Part shown: positions 21,606 through 31,617 of the stretch, one piece after another
Layout of the letters: every line of letters begins with the position of its first letter
Position numbering within the stretch: position 1 is the stretch's first letter
Source: Branchiostoma floridae
Lineage: Eukaryota; Chordata; Leptocardii; Amphioxiformes; Branchiostomatidae
DNA length: 63,288 nucleotides
Assembly (NCBI RefSeq): GCF_000003815.2
Contig: NC_049996.1
Span: 10,569,597-10,632,884, forward strand
Direction: 5' to 3'
The notes under the pieces: model-generated
Databases searched by the model: none
What the model was told of the DNA's origin: nothing
What the model saw: the letters and a program-made list of their open reading frames with translations, nothing else
Translations under genes and position numbers: made by a program

Positions 21606-24600
21606 CTGTAAGTCGAAACAAAGGAGGAAAATTGCACATAAACAACTATTCTTGACTGCTGATATAATACAGAATCCCATTACAACAAGCATCCTCTTGT
21701 CTAGAAAGATTCAGTGCAGACATAGTTGCAAAGCTGTCAAATTATGTAAAAACACTCAGACTGTTCATATTTAGGTTAATTTCCAAACATTTTCAGATTT
21801 GTATATACATGTACTAACACTTCTGTTTTGGAGTTAGGGATGGCATAATGGTTTGCACTGGTATCTTAACAGTATAATATGTATGTATCTTTATAGCCAG
21901 TATAACTGCCCTTCACGATAAAACACCAGCTTCACAGGCACTCGGCACGGCAGCATTACAGTGAATGGGCTGTCACACCTAACCTTTGCACATCTAGCTG
22001 CAACTTGCAAGTGTTCTTTAAAACTATCCATAGAAGATGCTCATACACGTACACCTGTACTATGCTTGGTGATAGCACCCAGGGATTACCCCGGCTCTGT
22101 CGCAAAATTCCTTCAAATACGAGTCTTTGTTGTCCAGGTGTGCTATAAAAGCAGCCAGTTGCTTCTCTCTGACTTGAAACTGCCAGACATCCTCCATGTC
22201 TCAACGGGTTCTAAATTCAGCCAGGTAGCAACAACTGGAACAATGTATTTCAAAGAAGTAAATATTACCTGTCAGCGCTGTGGCAACAGTTGTTTTTCCA
22301 GTTCCCGGATTTCCCGAAAACACCATGTGCATACCCCCGGTGTCGACCTCGTTCTTCACTAGTCTTTGCATGAAGATGGATTTGGCAAAGTCCTCAAGGT
22401 ATACTTTGAGATCTTTCAGGCCCACAAACTTCTCCATGGATCGCAAGAGATCTGACAGGATAAAGGGGAATGTTGTGGTAAGGTGCTTGTAGTTGCTCCT
22501 CTATTATAATTTACAGCAGAATTACAAACAGTAACATTTCTCGTAAGTAATCCAACTTGGCTGTTCACAACTAGTTCCACCGAGGGATTGATGACTGGTT
22601 AATAATTGCAATCTATAAAATGTACTTTGTAAACTGACTAATCATTAACAGTCGGTATTCTGACCTAAGCAGATAAAAATCATCAACCCAGAAGTGAATG
22701 GCCCTGCAGAAAATAGCAAAATTCACTTGTCTCATGCTATCATGTATTTTGTACCATGTATGTAAGATTGTGCATGTAGACTTATAAGACTCATCAAGAC
22801 TTTTAATGACGGCAACTGTATCTCTGTTATACTAGTATACACTGTCTGACCCTTGCCTCTTCCCTCATGACCTCAATGAAAAGTGGCCTGCAGGCCAATT
22901 TGAGCTTTCATGAATAAACAAAGGTTAAAGAAAAAGTTGAAACATCATCAGAGTGGTAGATTTTGCTTTATCTTGATTTAGGGCTATAGAATACTAACCT
23001 TCAACAGGAGTAGTGTCAGCACTTGTGGCTGCATCACTGCGTGCTAAGGAAGAAATTGAGAGACTGTTTAATTCAAAGAAAGCATTTCATTTTGTGATAA
23101 AAGATTCACAGTGCTTTAGGAAGGTGAAAACTGCAGTGCGGTCATGTCTGTTTATTGGTGTATGCCATCTTGCCCTTACCTTATTTGAATAATGTAAGGG
23201 TAAAGATGGCAGATGCCATGAAATAGACATGACATTATTTTCATTTTTCGCCTTCTTAATGTACCCACAATAGACTGTATTGCAACATCTTAGACATAAA
23301 GGGGAAATTTCCTTGAATATGTGCACTGTCGCAGATTTGCACTCAATGTGGGAGGACCATCATATTATGTGGGCCAAACTGGATATTCACCCAAAAGATA
23401 CTGTCTTCACTACAGGCTGGGTGATTCTGACAACTCAGTTTGTGGAGATGAAACTACCACAACTCAAAAGAAGCAGTCAATACATTTACCTTGGCTGGAT
23501 TTGCCTGCAGCTGCCTTTTCAGGCGTCTTTTCAGTGTCTGGAATAAAACAAATCATTAGTCTAATCACACGCGACTTTGTGTCCACATCAGCGCAGGAGT
23601 CATGTTGGTATGCGCCAGATTATAAAAGTATACATGAAAAAAATTGCTTTAAAGCTAGGACAGGAATAGAAAGTACAGAACCTGTCCTTAACAAAAGGTG
23701 TGTACAACTATATCCTCCTAAATACATATAAGTTGTAACCACAATTATGTTCTATTGTTGTGTATACATGTATTTATATATATATGACAAATAAAGTACC
23801 AACTGACCTTTCGATTCAGAGGACTCCCTTTGCCTCCGCATTTCTGGCAGGCTCTCCCCAGGACGATGTTTTCTGGGCCGAAACTCATATGTTGGTGTGG
23901 TGTCTTGTGAAATTATAGAAAGATATGCATTACACATCAAACAGAATTTACACAGGTCTCAAAACTTCACATGTGGAAGCAATACTCTCTGGATTATTCT
24001 CCTCTTTTTTGCCAGATAGCAATGTAGGGTCTCAGGAAGAAAATTGTATGGATGCACACACATTTAATCTGCTAAACATACTGAAGATAGAAACTATGTC
24101 ATAAACTTCTATCAGTTCTATTCTAAAAATGTTGTAGGTAGGCTGTAAGTAGGCATTTGCAGATGTAGGGATGGTAAAAAAAGAATAAAGATGAGTAAAA
24201 ATTAAGACGGGAGATTTCTGAGACACTGCATTTCTGTTCAGGAAAGCAATAGAGGAAAAAATTGTTCGGTTGTTACAAACTCAGCATGAGCCTCGGGCCT
24301 CGGCCATGTAGCCATATTGAGTCTCCTGGGGGAAATTCCCTTGCCCAGTGTACGGGAAGCTTAGGCACGATCTAGACACAGTTTTTCCCGATATCTGCTA
24401 GCCGATAGCTTGTCGCCGACAGCTTTTTTTAGCGTCAAGATGGAACTGACGATATCGCTGCTAAGCTATCGGGCGAATGCTTCGGACCTTCCGTGAGAAA
24501 TCTTTATGGCGATATTGCAATTCCATCTAGATGCTGAAAAAAAGCTGTCGGCGAGAGGTTGTCGGTTCACTGATATCGGGAAAAACTTTGTCTAGATTGT

Positions 24601-27600
24601 GCCTTAATGTCTCTGCAGCCTTTCTTTATGTTTGGTGTGCTTGATGCAAACCTGGATTTTTGTGCCATGGTGCAGTACACTCTCAGGACCATATTGCTGT
24701 TGTTTTTGGTTTCCAGTCATAGGTGTTTATGTTGTACCCTTTAACTCCCATAGATGAAATGGTATTTATTTTTAATTACCTTTTTCATCGTCATCAGTGC
24801 TGGCCTCCTTACCAGAATCATCCACTAAAACAAATGAAACACAGATTACTGTATATTCAAAGGCCGGTTGCATTCTATGGAAGGTCTGTAAACAAAGTTA
24901 TTGCTTTTAACTTAAGTGTCATGTACATAAGCGAGAATAATGGAAAGGGAAATACCCCTGTATCTTGAGAGAACTCAATCTGTATAACAGTATAACATTT
25001 GGAGACTTAGCTACTACTTAGAAAGGGAAGTAGAACCCTGCATGTGCTGGGTGCAATCTTGAGAGAGAGACACATCTTCAACAAATATCATTTATTTTAA
25101 CACCGGTCTGCCTAAACACAACAAACGACTCTAATAAGCAGTGTATATGGGACACTGGAGACAATGTTTATACATTATTTATGAATGTAAAAAAAAGCAA
25201 CAACTCCTACATATTCACGAGTTATTTCGAGTTAGTCCGCCGGTTTCAAGACCGAAGCGATTCTTGGCCGCCATGTTGGATGGCCCATGCTAGGAGTCTG
25301 CATGGGGAAGTTCTCGATACCTTCCTCGGCTCCATAGACGACAGGGCAATAAAACTTTGAAAGCTGCTGGTTCATAGATTATAGCATATCGCAATTGTAT
25401 CATTGTCAACTTATAAAACTTGTGTACTAAGTGTTTTTCGGCCTCAAATGCAAGCAAGTACGATCCAATATGGTGGCCAAGAATTGCTTTAATCTTGAAA
25501 CCGGACTAACTCAAAATAACTGTTGAATACGTAGGACATTTTTTTTTAAATTTATAAATGTATAAACAATGTCTCCAGAGCATACACAATGTCGTTGTCC
25601 CATATACACTGCATATTAGAAGATGTACATACCGTGTTTGGGTGTTGATGTTTGTGCCCCTCTCCGGGGGGATCCATGATAGGTCAAATCATTGGGGGGT
25701 GATTCAAGCAATTCCTCATTGGCGTCATCATCTGGCTCAGGCTCAGGCTCAGCAGCAGCTATTGGGCAAACAGAACAAGATTTTAATCTAAATACTCTGA
25801 TATATCCAAGGGAGATTAAAACAAACCACATGGATGATGTGTTGTTCAATGGCAATTTTAACTTACTAATAAATATAAAATAACTGTAAACTAAGGAAAA
25901 GAAGCACTGCTGATTAAAGTTAAGTGACTGTGTGTAGTTATGGAAGCTACATTCTGTGAGCGTACCTAGGCAATAGACCTCCCTCTTGTCCTTCAGAAAT
26001 TGCCTGAAGGTGTCGAACCCAGACAGCTTCTCTATCCCACACCTCTCTAGATGACAAGCCTCCCCCTTTCCGACCCTTCGTGCAATTTTCCAGGAGGCTT
26101 TCGGTAGCAGTGTAACGTTGTGCCTGGACAAATGGGAAATGCAAACAAGAATTATTAGTCTTACAGTAATTATCTTTTGTATGGTCAGTTTGACTGAAGA
26201 TGCCACCTGCATGATATTATGTAACGCATTTAAGCGCATGTAAGGGTCAGCTCTGCAGGTTCATGTATTTCTGTTGTCTACCTGCATCTAACCTTAGCAG
26301 ATTAAAATGTCCATGTACTGGGTTAATTCAGTAGCTTAATGCAGGTACAACTGGAGCTGTGCAGGTATTTCTGATGTCTACCTGCACCTAACCTGCAGAT
26401 TAAAATGTCCATGTACTGGGTTAATTAAATAGCTTAATGCAGGTAAAATTGGAGTTGTGCAGGTATTTCTGATTGTTTTTGGTACCACAATGTATAATAG
26501 GTACAATGTAGGGGTGGATCCGTACCGGTACAAAAACGTTTTTTCGTATTGGACCGGTCAAAAAAACGGACCTGAAAAAATTTGATGGGCCGGATGTTGG
26601 ACTTATTGGAAAATAAACAGATTTTATTATCAGACATTCACATGTTTTGTGGCTTACCGGTTGAGATAAACTACAAAAGCAAAGTAGAGTAGAGTCTGGA
26701 GTCATTTCTACGGTCAATCGTACAGAGGCAGTTAGCCTTGTAGGATTTTAAAATGCCAGTGGTTACCGTAGTCGAATACTCCACAAAACAGTTTTCTTTG
26801 TAGCGAAATGGACCATTGTTTTGAGTATAGTCCATTCACAAGTTTTCACATACTAGATCAGGTCCAGGTTCAGGTCCGGACCTGATCCTATGAACCTGAA
26901 CCGGACCTGAATTTTCTGTACCGGTACCCACCCCTAGTACATAATTTATACCAGGGATCAAGTCAGGCCTTGAAATAATTTTGTTCTGCATACCTGCAAC
27001 ATTGAAACTTACCTGCACCAGACAAATTTTACCTGCACCACTCTGAATTTAGGAAGTCTGGATCATACTAAAATTGTTCAAGGCCCATTGCTATTTTCTT
27101 TATTTTATACTTTATACAAGTAGGTGGTAACAGTCAATGCTGAGCTAATAATGTATATAACCCAGTACATGGACCAGTGCAGGTAGACACCAGAAATACT
27201 TGCACAGCTACAAATTTACCTGCACTAACCTGCATATACATGTGGTATTTCGAGCCATGAAAGTGTATGTGGATTTTTGTTGACTGATCTATAATGAATT
27301 GCCACCTGTTTAATGTGTCAAATAAATGGTTCCTCACAATTTAATTATCAATCAATTGGATAATACCCAGTAACAGGTGACTGCAGTGATTCGACGCTAT
27401 CAACATTATTGTGAAAATTCTGTCTTCAAAAAAAAGGGAAGTGAATATGTGTAAACATTTTTTTGATAGAAAAAAAAGCTGTTTGGACTTGGTTTATTTA
27501 CCTTTCTAATCATCATAGTCAGTGGCAACAAACACGGCGTACTTATGCATAATATGATCGGCAAAAAATCCGGGCACCTTAGGACAGGGGTCATCTTGGG

Positions 27601-30600
27601 GCGGCCCAGTTACAGTAACTAAATGACATGGGTCAGCAAATTACCTAATCTCTCTGCAGCTGGTGATCTCCTGGTTGATCTGGTCAATTGGGTCGCAATC
27701 CGATACAAATTCCACAAACGTGAATGGTGCCCCAGGTTGGGAACGCATGGCCGTCACTGGCAGCACCACCACCTTCAGCAGCATCCGGAGAATTGGTCCT
27801 GTTTTACTCAGTGGTGCTGTGGAAGATAAGAATCAGAGTATATATGTCAGGGTAGAGACTCTGATCTGGTAGAAATAGGGATTTTGCTGGTAGAGATCCT
27901 GATCAGAGTCTCTGCGACATAAATCCAAAACGGGATATGCATAAACTTGGATTGAATAGATTTCAAAGATTCAATTGTTCATTAAGTACAGAAAGCACTG
28001 ACCATTAGTCTTGTGCAAACATTTAAATTCAACATACATTAGATCATCCGGTAACTTACATTTAGGCTTGAGGTGCCCTGGTTTGCTTACGCTTGCACTT
28101 GCACGCCCGGATGATGATGCAGCAGACTTGGCCGTGGGTCTGTAATTGAACAGAGTGCCCAGAGCATCACTGTGTTTTCTGGCTAGTGCCATGCTGGGCT
28201 TCGTGGATTTTCCTGTAGTGTATAATACACATAAATATGGGATGATTTGCTTTCACAAGATGCTGAGATCAGACACTGCATGTCTTCTCCATCTTCTTTA
28301 TTATCTAATCTATCTATATATAATGGTTTATTTGTCAGCTTGTCAAAATTGTTATACATCTTGCAGCCTCATGGCCGAATTGGTGTAATAACATTACATT
28401 CGGAGATGAATAAAGAACTTCAAGGTAAACTTACTAACACCTACAATAACAAGGCTAGCGTAGTTTAAAATACAAATTTTAGTATATACGCGGTTATCTA
28501 ATGAGACTATAAAGGGTGGTTTTAACAGATACAGAGTTGTGAAACATGAATATGTCATCCTGATAATGATGTGCTGGGAGTTATAAGCTGTTTGTCACGT
28601 TTATCATATAATGTTGTGATTCATGCAAGGAGTATGAAAAATTGTTGGCATGGTGAGAAGAGTTCAGGAAGAATCTTTTCACAGTCTGACAGAAAGAAAG
28701 TTGCTTAAGACATTGTCTGTATCAACAGTTTGTACCCTGTATAATTCCATCCGAGTGTACAGTCTTTGGAACGTTCTGACACTAAGATGGGACACGTGAG
28801 GGTCAATGGGGAAACATCTCTTCACTTACAGTAAATTTAAGAAAAACAAGACTCTCGCATAACCACTGTCCTGAAGCCTCTCTTGTAAACTTTGTAGACG
28901 TCAAGTAAAATTAAAGTAAACTTTTGAGAAAGCTTTCCAATTTTATACAGTGAATTTGCTGTTGCTGCCTAGCTTACACGTACATACCTTTAAACAGGTC
29001 AGTTGGTGCTGCTCCTGGAACGAAATTAATGTATTTTTTACTTCATAGGAACTGCTGGATTTGGGCTTTACGTAATGGACCGATCCCGATCGAATGCCAT
29101 ATCGAACAAATAGAACCAGATAGAACCCCCTGTTCTATTTCGAACACCTCCGTCAAAAACAGCCCCAGTGGGATAGAAATGGCCGAAGAAAAATTGCAAT
29201 GCTATTCTTTGTTGAAGACTACATCCACCTAGTGTAGTTGTTTTGGGAGGCAGAGCCACTGCATAGCATTATATTGTTGATGGGTTGAATGCACGTGTAG
29301 AGCAGAGTATGTATAACACACGGGACTCTGCACTAGCAGACTTTGTAGAAGGGTCCTGTTACCTGGCGTTTAGTACAAGCTTCTTCTCCACGAGTGCCCG
29401 AACTGCTTTTTCTCTCAATTTCGTTTTTGTCATGAGTATGCATGCAACTGTTATGCATGCAACAAATGCAGTAGAAACCCTGTCACAGATATATGTACCC
29501 TGGTTTTCACGTGCATGGACCGCATGTCAGAAACTGGGCACTTTTGCTTACCAACAAGGTGATGCTATGCAGTGCCTCCCGCTGCCACTTTGGCTAAAGT
29601 TATAACGCCCTTACCACACCTGTATTACCCCAATCCTTAAATGGCTGTACCCAGTGGATGTAACCCTCAACAAAAAAGGCAGCACTTTTTTTTCCGGTTC
29701 GTTCTGGGAAGATTTCATGGCTCAAAAAAGCTAAACCTAAGTCAGTCGCTATTATCAGCTTAATAGCGGCGGCGGCCAGTTCTGTCCGACAAGCGCTGTT
29801 TTTGACGGAGGTGTTCGAAATAGAACATGATCGAACGGGCTTCGGGATCGGTTCATTATATAATGTCTAGGTGTGTTTGGGTATAACTGCATAGCATGCA
29901 GACCCCAACCAGATCCCAAAAATATCTATCACATGATAGATATTCCTGAGATAGATATTTTTGAGATCAGACTGGGGTCTGGTTATATCCAGGTTAATGA
30001 TTGAGCTGAGGCATGTTGTTTACTGTGAGCAGTGTGCAATTAATGTAAATGCTGTGTTGTGATCTATTGAAGTTTGTTCAACACAAGGCACATCTAGCTG
30101 CCACTTTAAATCTTGGAATATTCTCGATAGGTAAGTTTTCAAAATTGAAATATTTGGATTTTGAAAACTTAAAGACAATACCCTTCATATCCGTACATGT
30201 ACATGTATTTGTTTGCCTTTATGTAGCTATACAGGAAGCCAGTTGTTGCCGCAGGTCACATGTGATATTGTTGCAATTGTAATACAATACATTGAATAGT
30301 AATTAGAAGTGTTTGATAAAACATGCCTGTGATACATTGTATAATGTAACTTACCTGTCGAGAATGTTCCAAGATTCAGGAAATAATCATCATCATCTGA
30401 AAAGATTATGCCAAGAAGTTAGTTACATGAATTTGCTTTTGATATGCATGAACTTGTATATTTATGACATAATTCCTGAAAAGCCAAAAATGTAACCAGT
30501 TGTGCTAAGTGTTGGCTGGGTAACATTTGAACTGACCTAAATGAATGAATGAAGACCTTGCAGCTTGGTACAGGTCACATGGCAAAATAGTATAGTAACA

Positions 30601-31617
30601 ATGGTAACAATCATATACATTTACATGTACATATACATGCCTAATCTACTCTTTGACTAGTACATTTACTTCCTCTCGCAACTTGGTAATTGCTGCATGA
30701 TAAATGTAGCTAGCTGTATGATTGGTTAGAGTTGGTTTGTATGACTGTATATAATAAAAAGGAATACAAATTTCTCTTTGCTATTGAAGTATCTGAAGTC
30801 GAGAAATTTACTTAAGGCATATAGAATATAGAAAAATGCTTACACTTTACGTTCTAGACAATCTACAGTAAAATCTACTTTCATTGTCTCCTACATAACC
30901 TACTTAAACTACAAAATTGACAGACTTTTTGCTCAAGAGGAGTGTGGTCATGTCTTCCTGATTTGATTTGCAATTTGTGACAACTCAGTTTTGTGATGGT
31001 AGATCTGAAGCATAAATGTATCTTGAGATAATCTTATTTGTTCTAAGATTGTTTTACTAATCACTGATAGATATTTAAGGCATACTTGAGATGATTGATT
31101 GGACGTTTTCCTAGACAATAGCATACACACATTTAGAGTGTTTTGTACACCCGACGCCCAACATAAGGTTACATGTTGCTTTTTCTTCTGACAAACTGCT
31201 GTGTAAAATGTTATGCCCCAGTTGTGGTGTGGTGTTAAAACAGGATGACATTCCTAGATGTCCTCTTAATCAAGAACAGATAAATGTATCTTTCCTAAAT
31301 ATCTGGATAAAACAAATGACTCTCTTGAGCAGACAGATGTTAGTAAAAAATGTTTTCATAATATAGTTGTTACCGCGTGTGTTGTCACCACTGTCTCGTG
31401 TGTCGTCTCTTTTGTATCGAGGGTTGTCTCTGGTGTCTCTCGAGTAGTCTCGTGTGTCGTCTCTTTTGTATCGAGGGTTGTCTCTCGTGTCTCTCGAGTA
31501 GTCTCGTGTGTTGTCTTGTGTGCCTCGTGTGGTGACAGCTGTCTGTTTGCCACAGTTGGCACAGAACTTTGCAGTGACGCTGATCGTCTTCCCGCAATTG
31601 GTACAAAATACCATCTT
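20983..31617 (-). CDS. Zinc-ribbon / CbxX (SpoVK-like) AAA+ ATPase, 13-exon gene
   Basis: Exons, 5' to 3' on the minus strand: 31617-31374, 30396-30355, 29014-28988, 28212-28060, 27816-27645, 26123-25966, 25758-25633, 24824-24780, 23903-23808, 23537-23490, 23043-22999, 22451-22269, 21605-20983. Every border is AG/GT, all phases agree, and the coding total is a multiple of three, giving about 652 residues from ATG 31614 (A at -3, G at +4). Order: double-CxxC zinc ribbon (about 3-24), Arg/Asp-rich repeats (about 30-80), basic Ser/Ala-rich segment, unrecognised middle region (about 155-265), acidic linker (about 266-385), AAA+ domain (about 386-652). The AAA+ part has Walker A GNPGTGKTT, Walker B VMLVDEAY, sensor IMIFAGY and an arginine in GLKSR, the signature of the CbxX/CfxQ family that includes bacterial SpoVK and rubisco activase CbbX. 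The substrate is unknown. A role as a zinc-ribbon-targeted remodelling ATPase is inference. Confidence 0.85.
22269..22451 (-). CDS. AAA+ gene exon 12: Walker A
   Basis: 183 nt, phase 1 at both ends. It encodes EKFVGLKDLKVYLEDFAK, the usual N-terminal helix of CbxX-type AAA+ domains, and then MVFSGNPGTGKTTVATAL with the complete P-loop. It joins in frame to exon 13 (TALT, then GFLYKIG), as in bacterial relatives. Confidence 0.9.
22999..25758 (-). CDS. AAA+ gene exons 7-11: acidic, disordered linker
   Basis: Five exons (25758-25633, 24824-24780, 23903-23808, 23537-23490, 23043-22999), each phase 1 to phase 1 and each a multiple of three, so any could be skipped without breaking the frame. They encode low-complexity sequence: EPEPEPDDDANEE, DDSGKEASTDDDEK, a basic TYEFRPRKHRPGE, TEKTPEKAAAGK and SDAATSADTTPVE. 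This looks like a tunable spacer between the zinc ribbon and the ATPase, and it is a candidate for alternative splicing. Confidence 0.75.
24361..24606. mobile_element. Foldback MITE in AAA+ gene intron
   Basis: The ends TTAGGCACGATCTAGACA and TGTCTAGATTGTGCCTTA (read on the + strand at the right end) are inverted repeats. The homology extends inward about 95 bp, through TTTTTCCCGATATC and CGCCGACAGCTTTTTTT. TTA flanks both sides as a possible target duplication. Confidence 0.85.
25131..25619. mobile_element. 489-bp foldback element beside an AAA+ gene splice donor
   Basis: It begins CTAATAAGCAGTGTATATGG and ends with the reverse complement (CCATATACACTGCATATTAG). The arms continue inward with CTGGAGACAATGTTTATACA, TTTCGAGTTAGTCCG/CGGACTAACTCAAAA and GCCGCCATGTTGGAT/ATCCAATATGGTGGC. 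The right end is only 13 bp from the donor of the exon ending at 25633. Confidence 0.85.
25966..27816 (-). CDS. AAA+ gene exons 5-6: unrecognised middle region
   Basis: Exons 27816-27645 and 26123-25966 are joined by the gene's only phase-2 intron. Together they encode about 108 residues with folded-domain character: hydrophobic LLKVVVLPVTAM, then PGAPFTFVEFVSDCDPID, then ASWKIARRVGKGEACHLERC and GFDTFRQFLKDKREVYCL. I do not recognise a family. A helical adaptor fold of death- or RGS-like size is possible, but no diagnostic motif is seen. Confidence 0.7.
26260..26475. repeat. Tandem fragments of the hAT-like MITE
   Basis: Two near-identical runs of about 100 bp share GCAGATTAAAATGTCCATGT, ACTGGGTTAATT, and TGCAGGTATTTCTGATGTCT. 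They match the right half of the element at 14631-14957, so this is a piece that duplicated locally. Confidence 0.7.
26509..26946. mobile_element. hAT-like MITE with TAGGGGTGG ends
   Basis: The left end is TAGGGGTGGATCCGTACCGG and the right end is CCGGTACCCACCCCTA, inverted copies apart from a short insertion. The 5-bp flanks GTACA occur on both sides, a partial match to an 8-bp target duplication. The interior has nested palindromes of AGGTCCGGACCT type. A relic of the same family lies near 31990-32075. Confidence 0.8.
26971..27258. mobile_element. Diverged copy of the CAGGGCTCGAAAT element
   Basis: Colinear with 14631-14957: CCTTGAAATAAT at the left, ACCTGCACCAGACAAATTTT inside, and GTGGTATTTCGAGCC at the right. 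The termini have mutated. It lies in an AAA+ gene intron. Confidence 0.75.
28060..28212 (-). CDS. AAA+ gene exon 4: basic Ser/Ala-rich segment
   Basis: 153 nt, phase 1 at both ends. It encodes KSTKPSMALARKHSDALG, then a serine-rich ASSSGRASASVS and KPGHLKPK. It has no recognised domain and may be a flexible linker or a nuclear-targeting region. Flanking exons 30396-30355 (DDDYFLNLGTFST) and 29014-28988 (AAPTDLFK) are tiny but in frame. Confidence 0.75.
29075..29856. mobile_element. Tc1/mariner-like MITE with long terminal inverted repeats
   Basis: The left arm starts ATGGACCGATCCCGATCG. The right arm ends CGGGATCGGTTCAT. Both reach inward to GTTCTATTTCGAACACCTCC and GTCAAAAACAG, or the complement. 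TA flanks each end (29073-29074 and 29857-29858), the target duplication expected for Tc1/mariner. There is no transposase ORF inside. Confidence 0.85.
29899..29981. repeat. Near-perfect hairpin palindrome
   Basis: CAGACCCCA at the left pairs with TGGGGTCTG at the right, and AAAAATATCTATC pairs with GATAGATATTTTT. It could form a stem of about 35 bp around a short loop, just 40 bp from the preceding MITE. Confidence 0.8.
31374..31617 (-). CDS. AAA+ gene first coding exon: zinc ribbon and Arg/Asp repeats
   Basis: The exon starts after TATATTTGCAG with AAG ATG. Two CxxC knuckles, FCTNCGKT and FCANCGKQ, are spaced as in small bacterial and eukaryotic zinc ribbons (zinc_ribbon_2 type). An 18-residue unit containing DYSRDTRDNPRYKRDDTR is then repeated exactly twice. 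The tandem repeat at the DNA level (54 bp) suggests length may vary between alleles. The upstream flank matches the flank of the array units at 33.8 and 8.35 kb. Confidence 0.85.
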
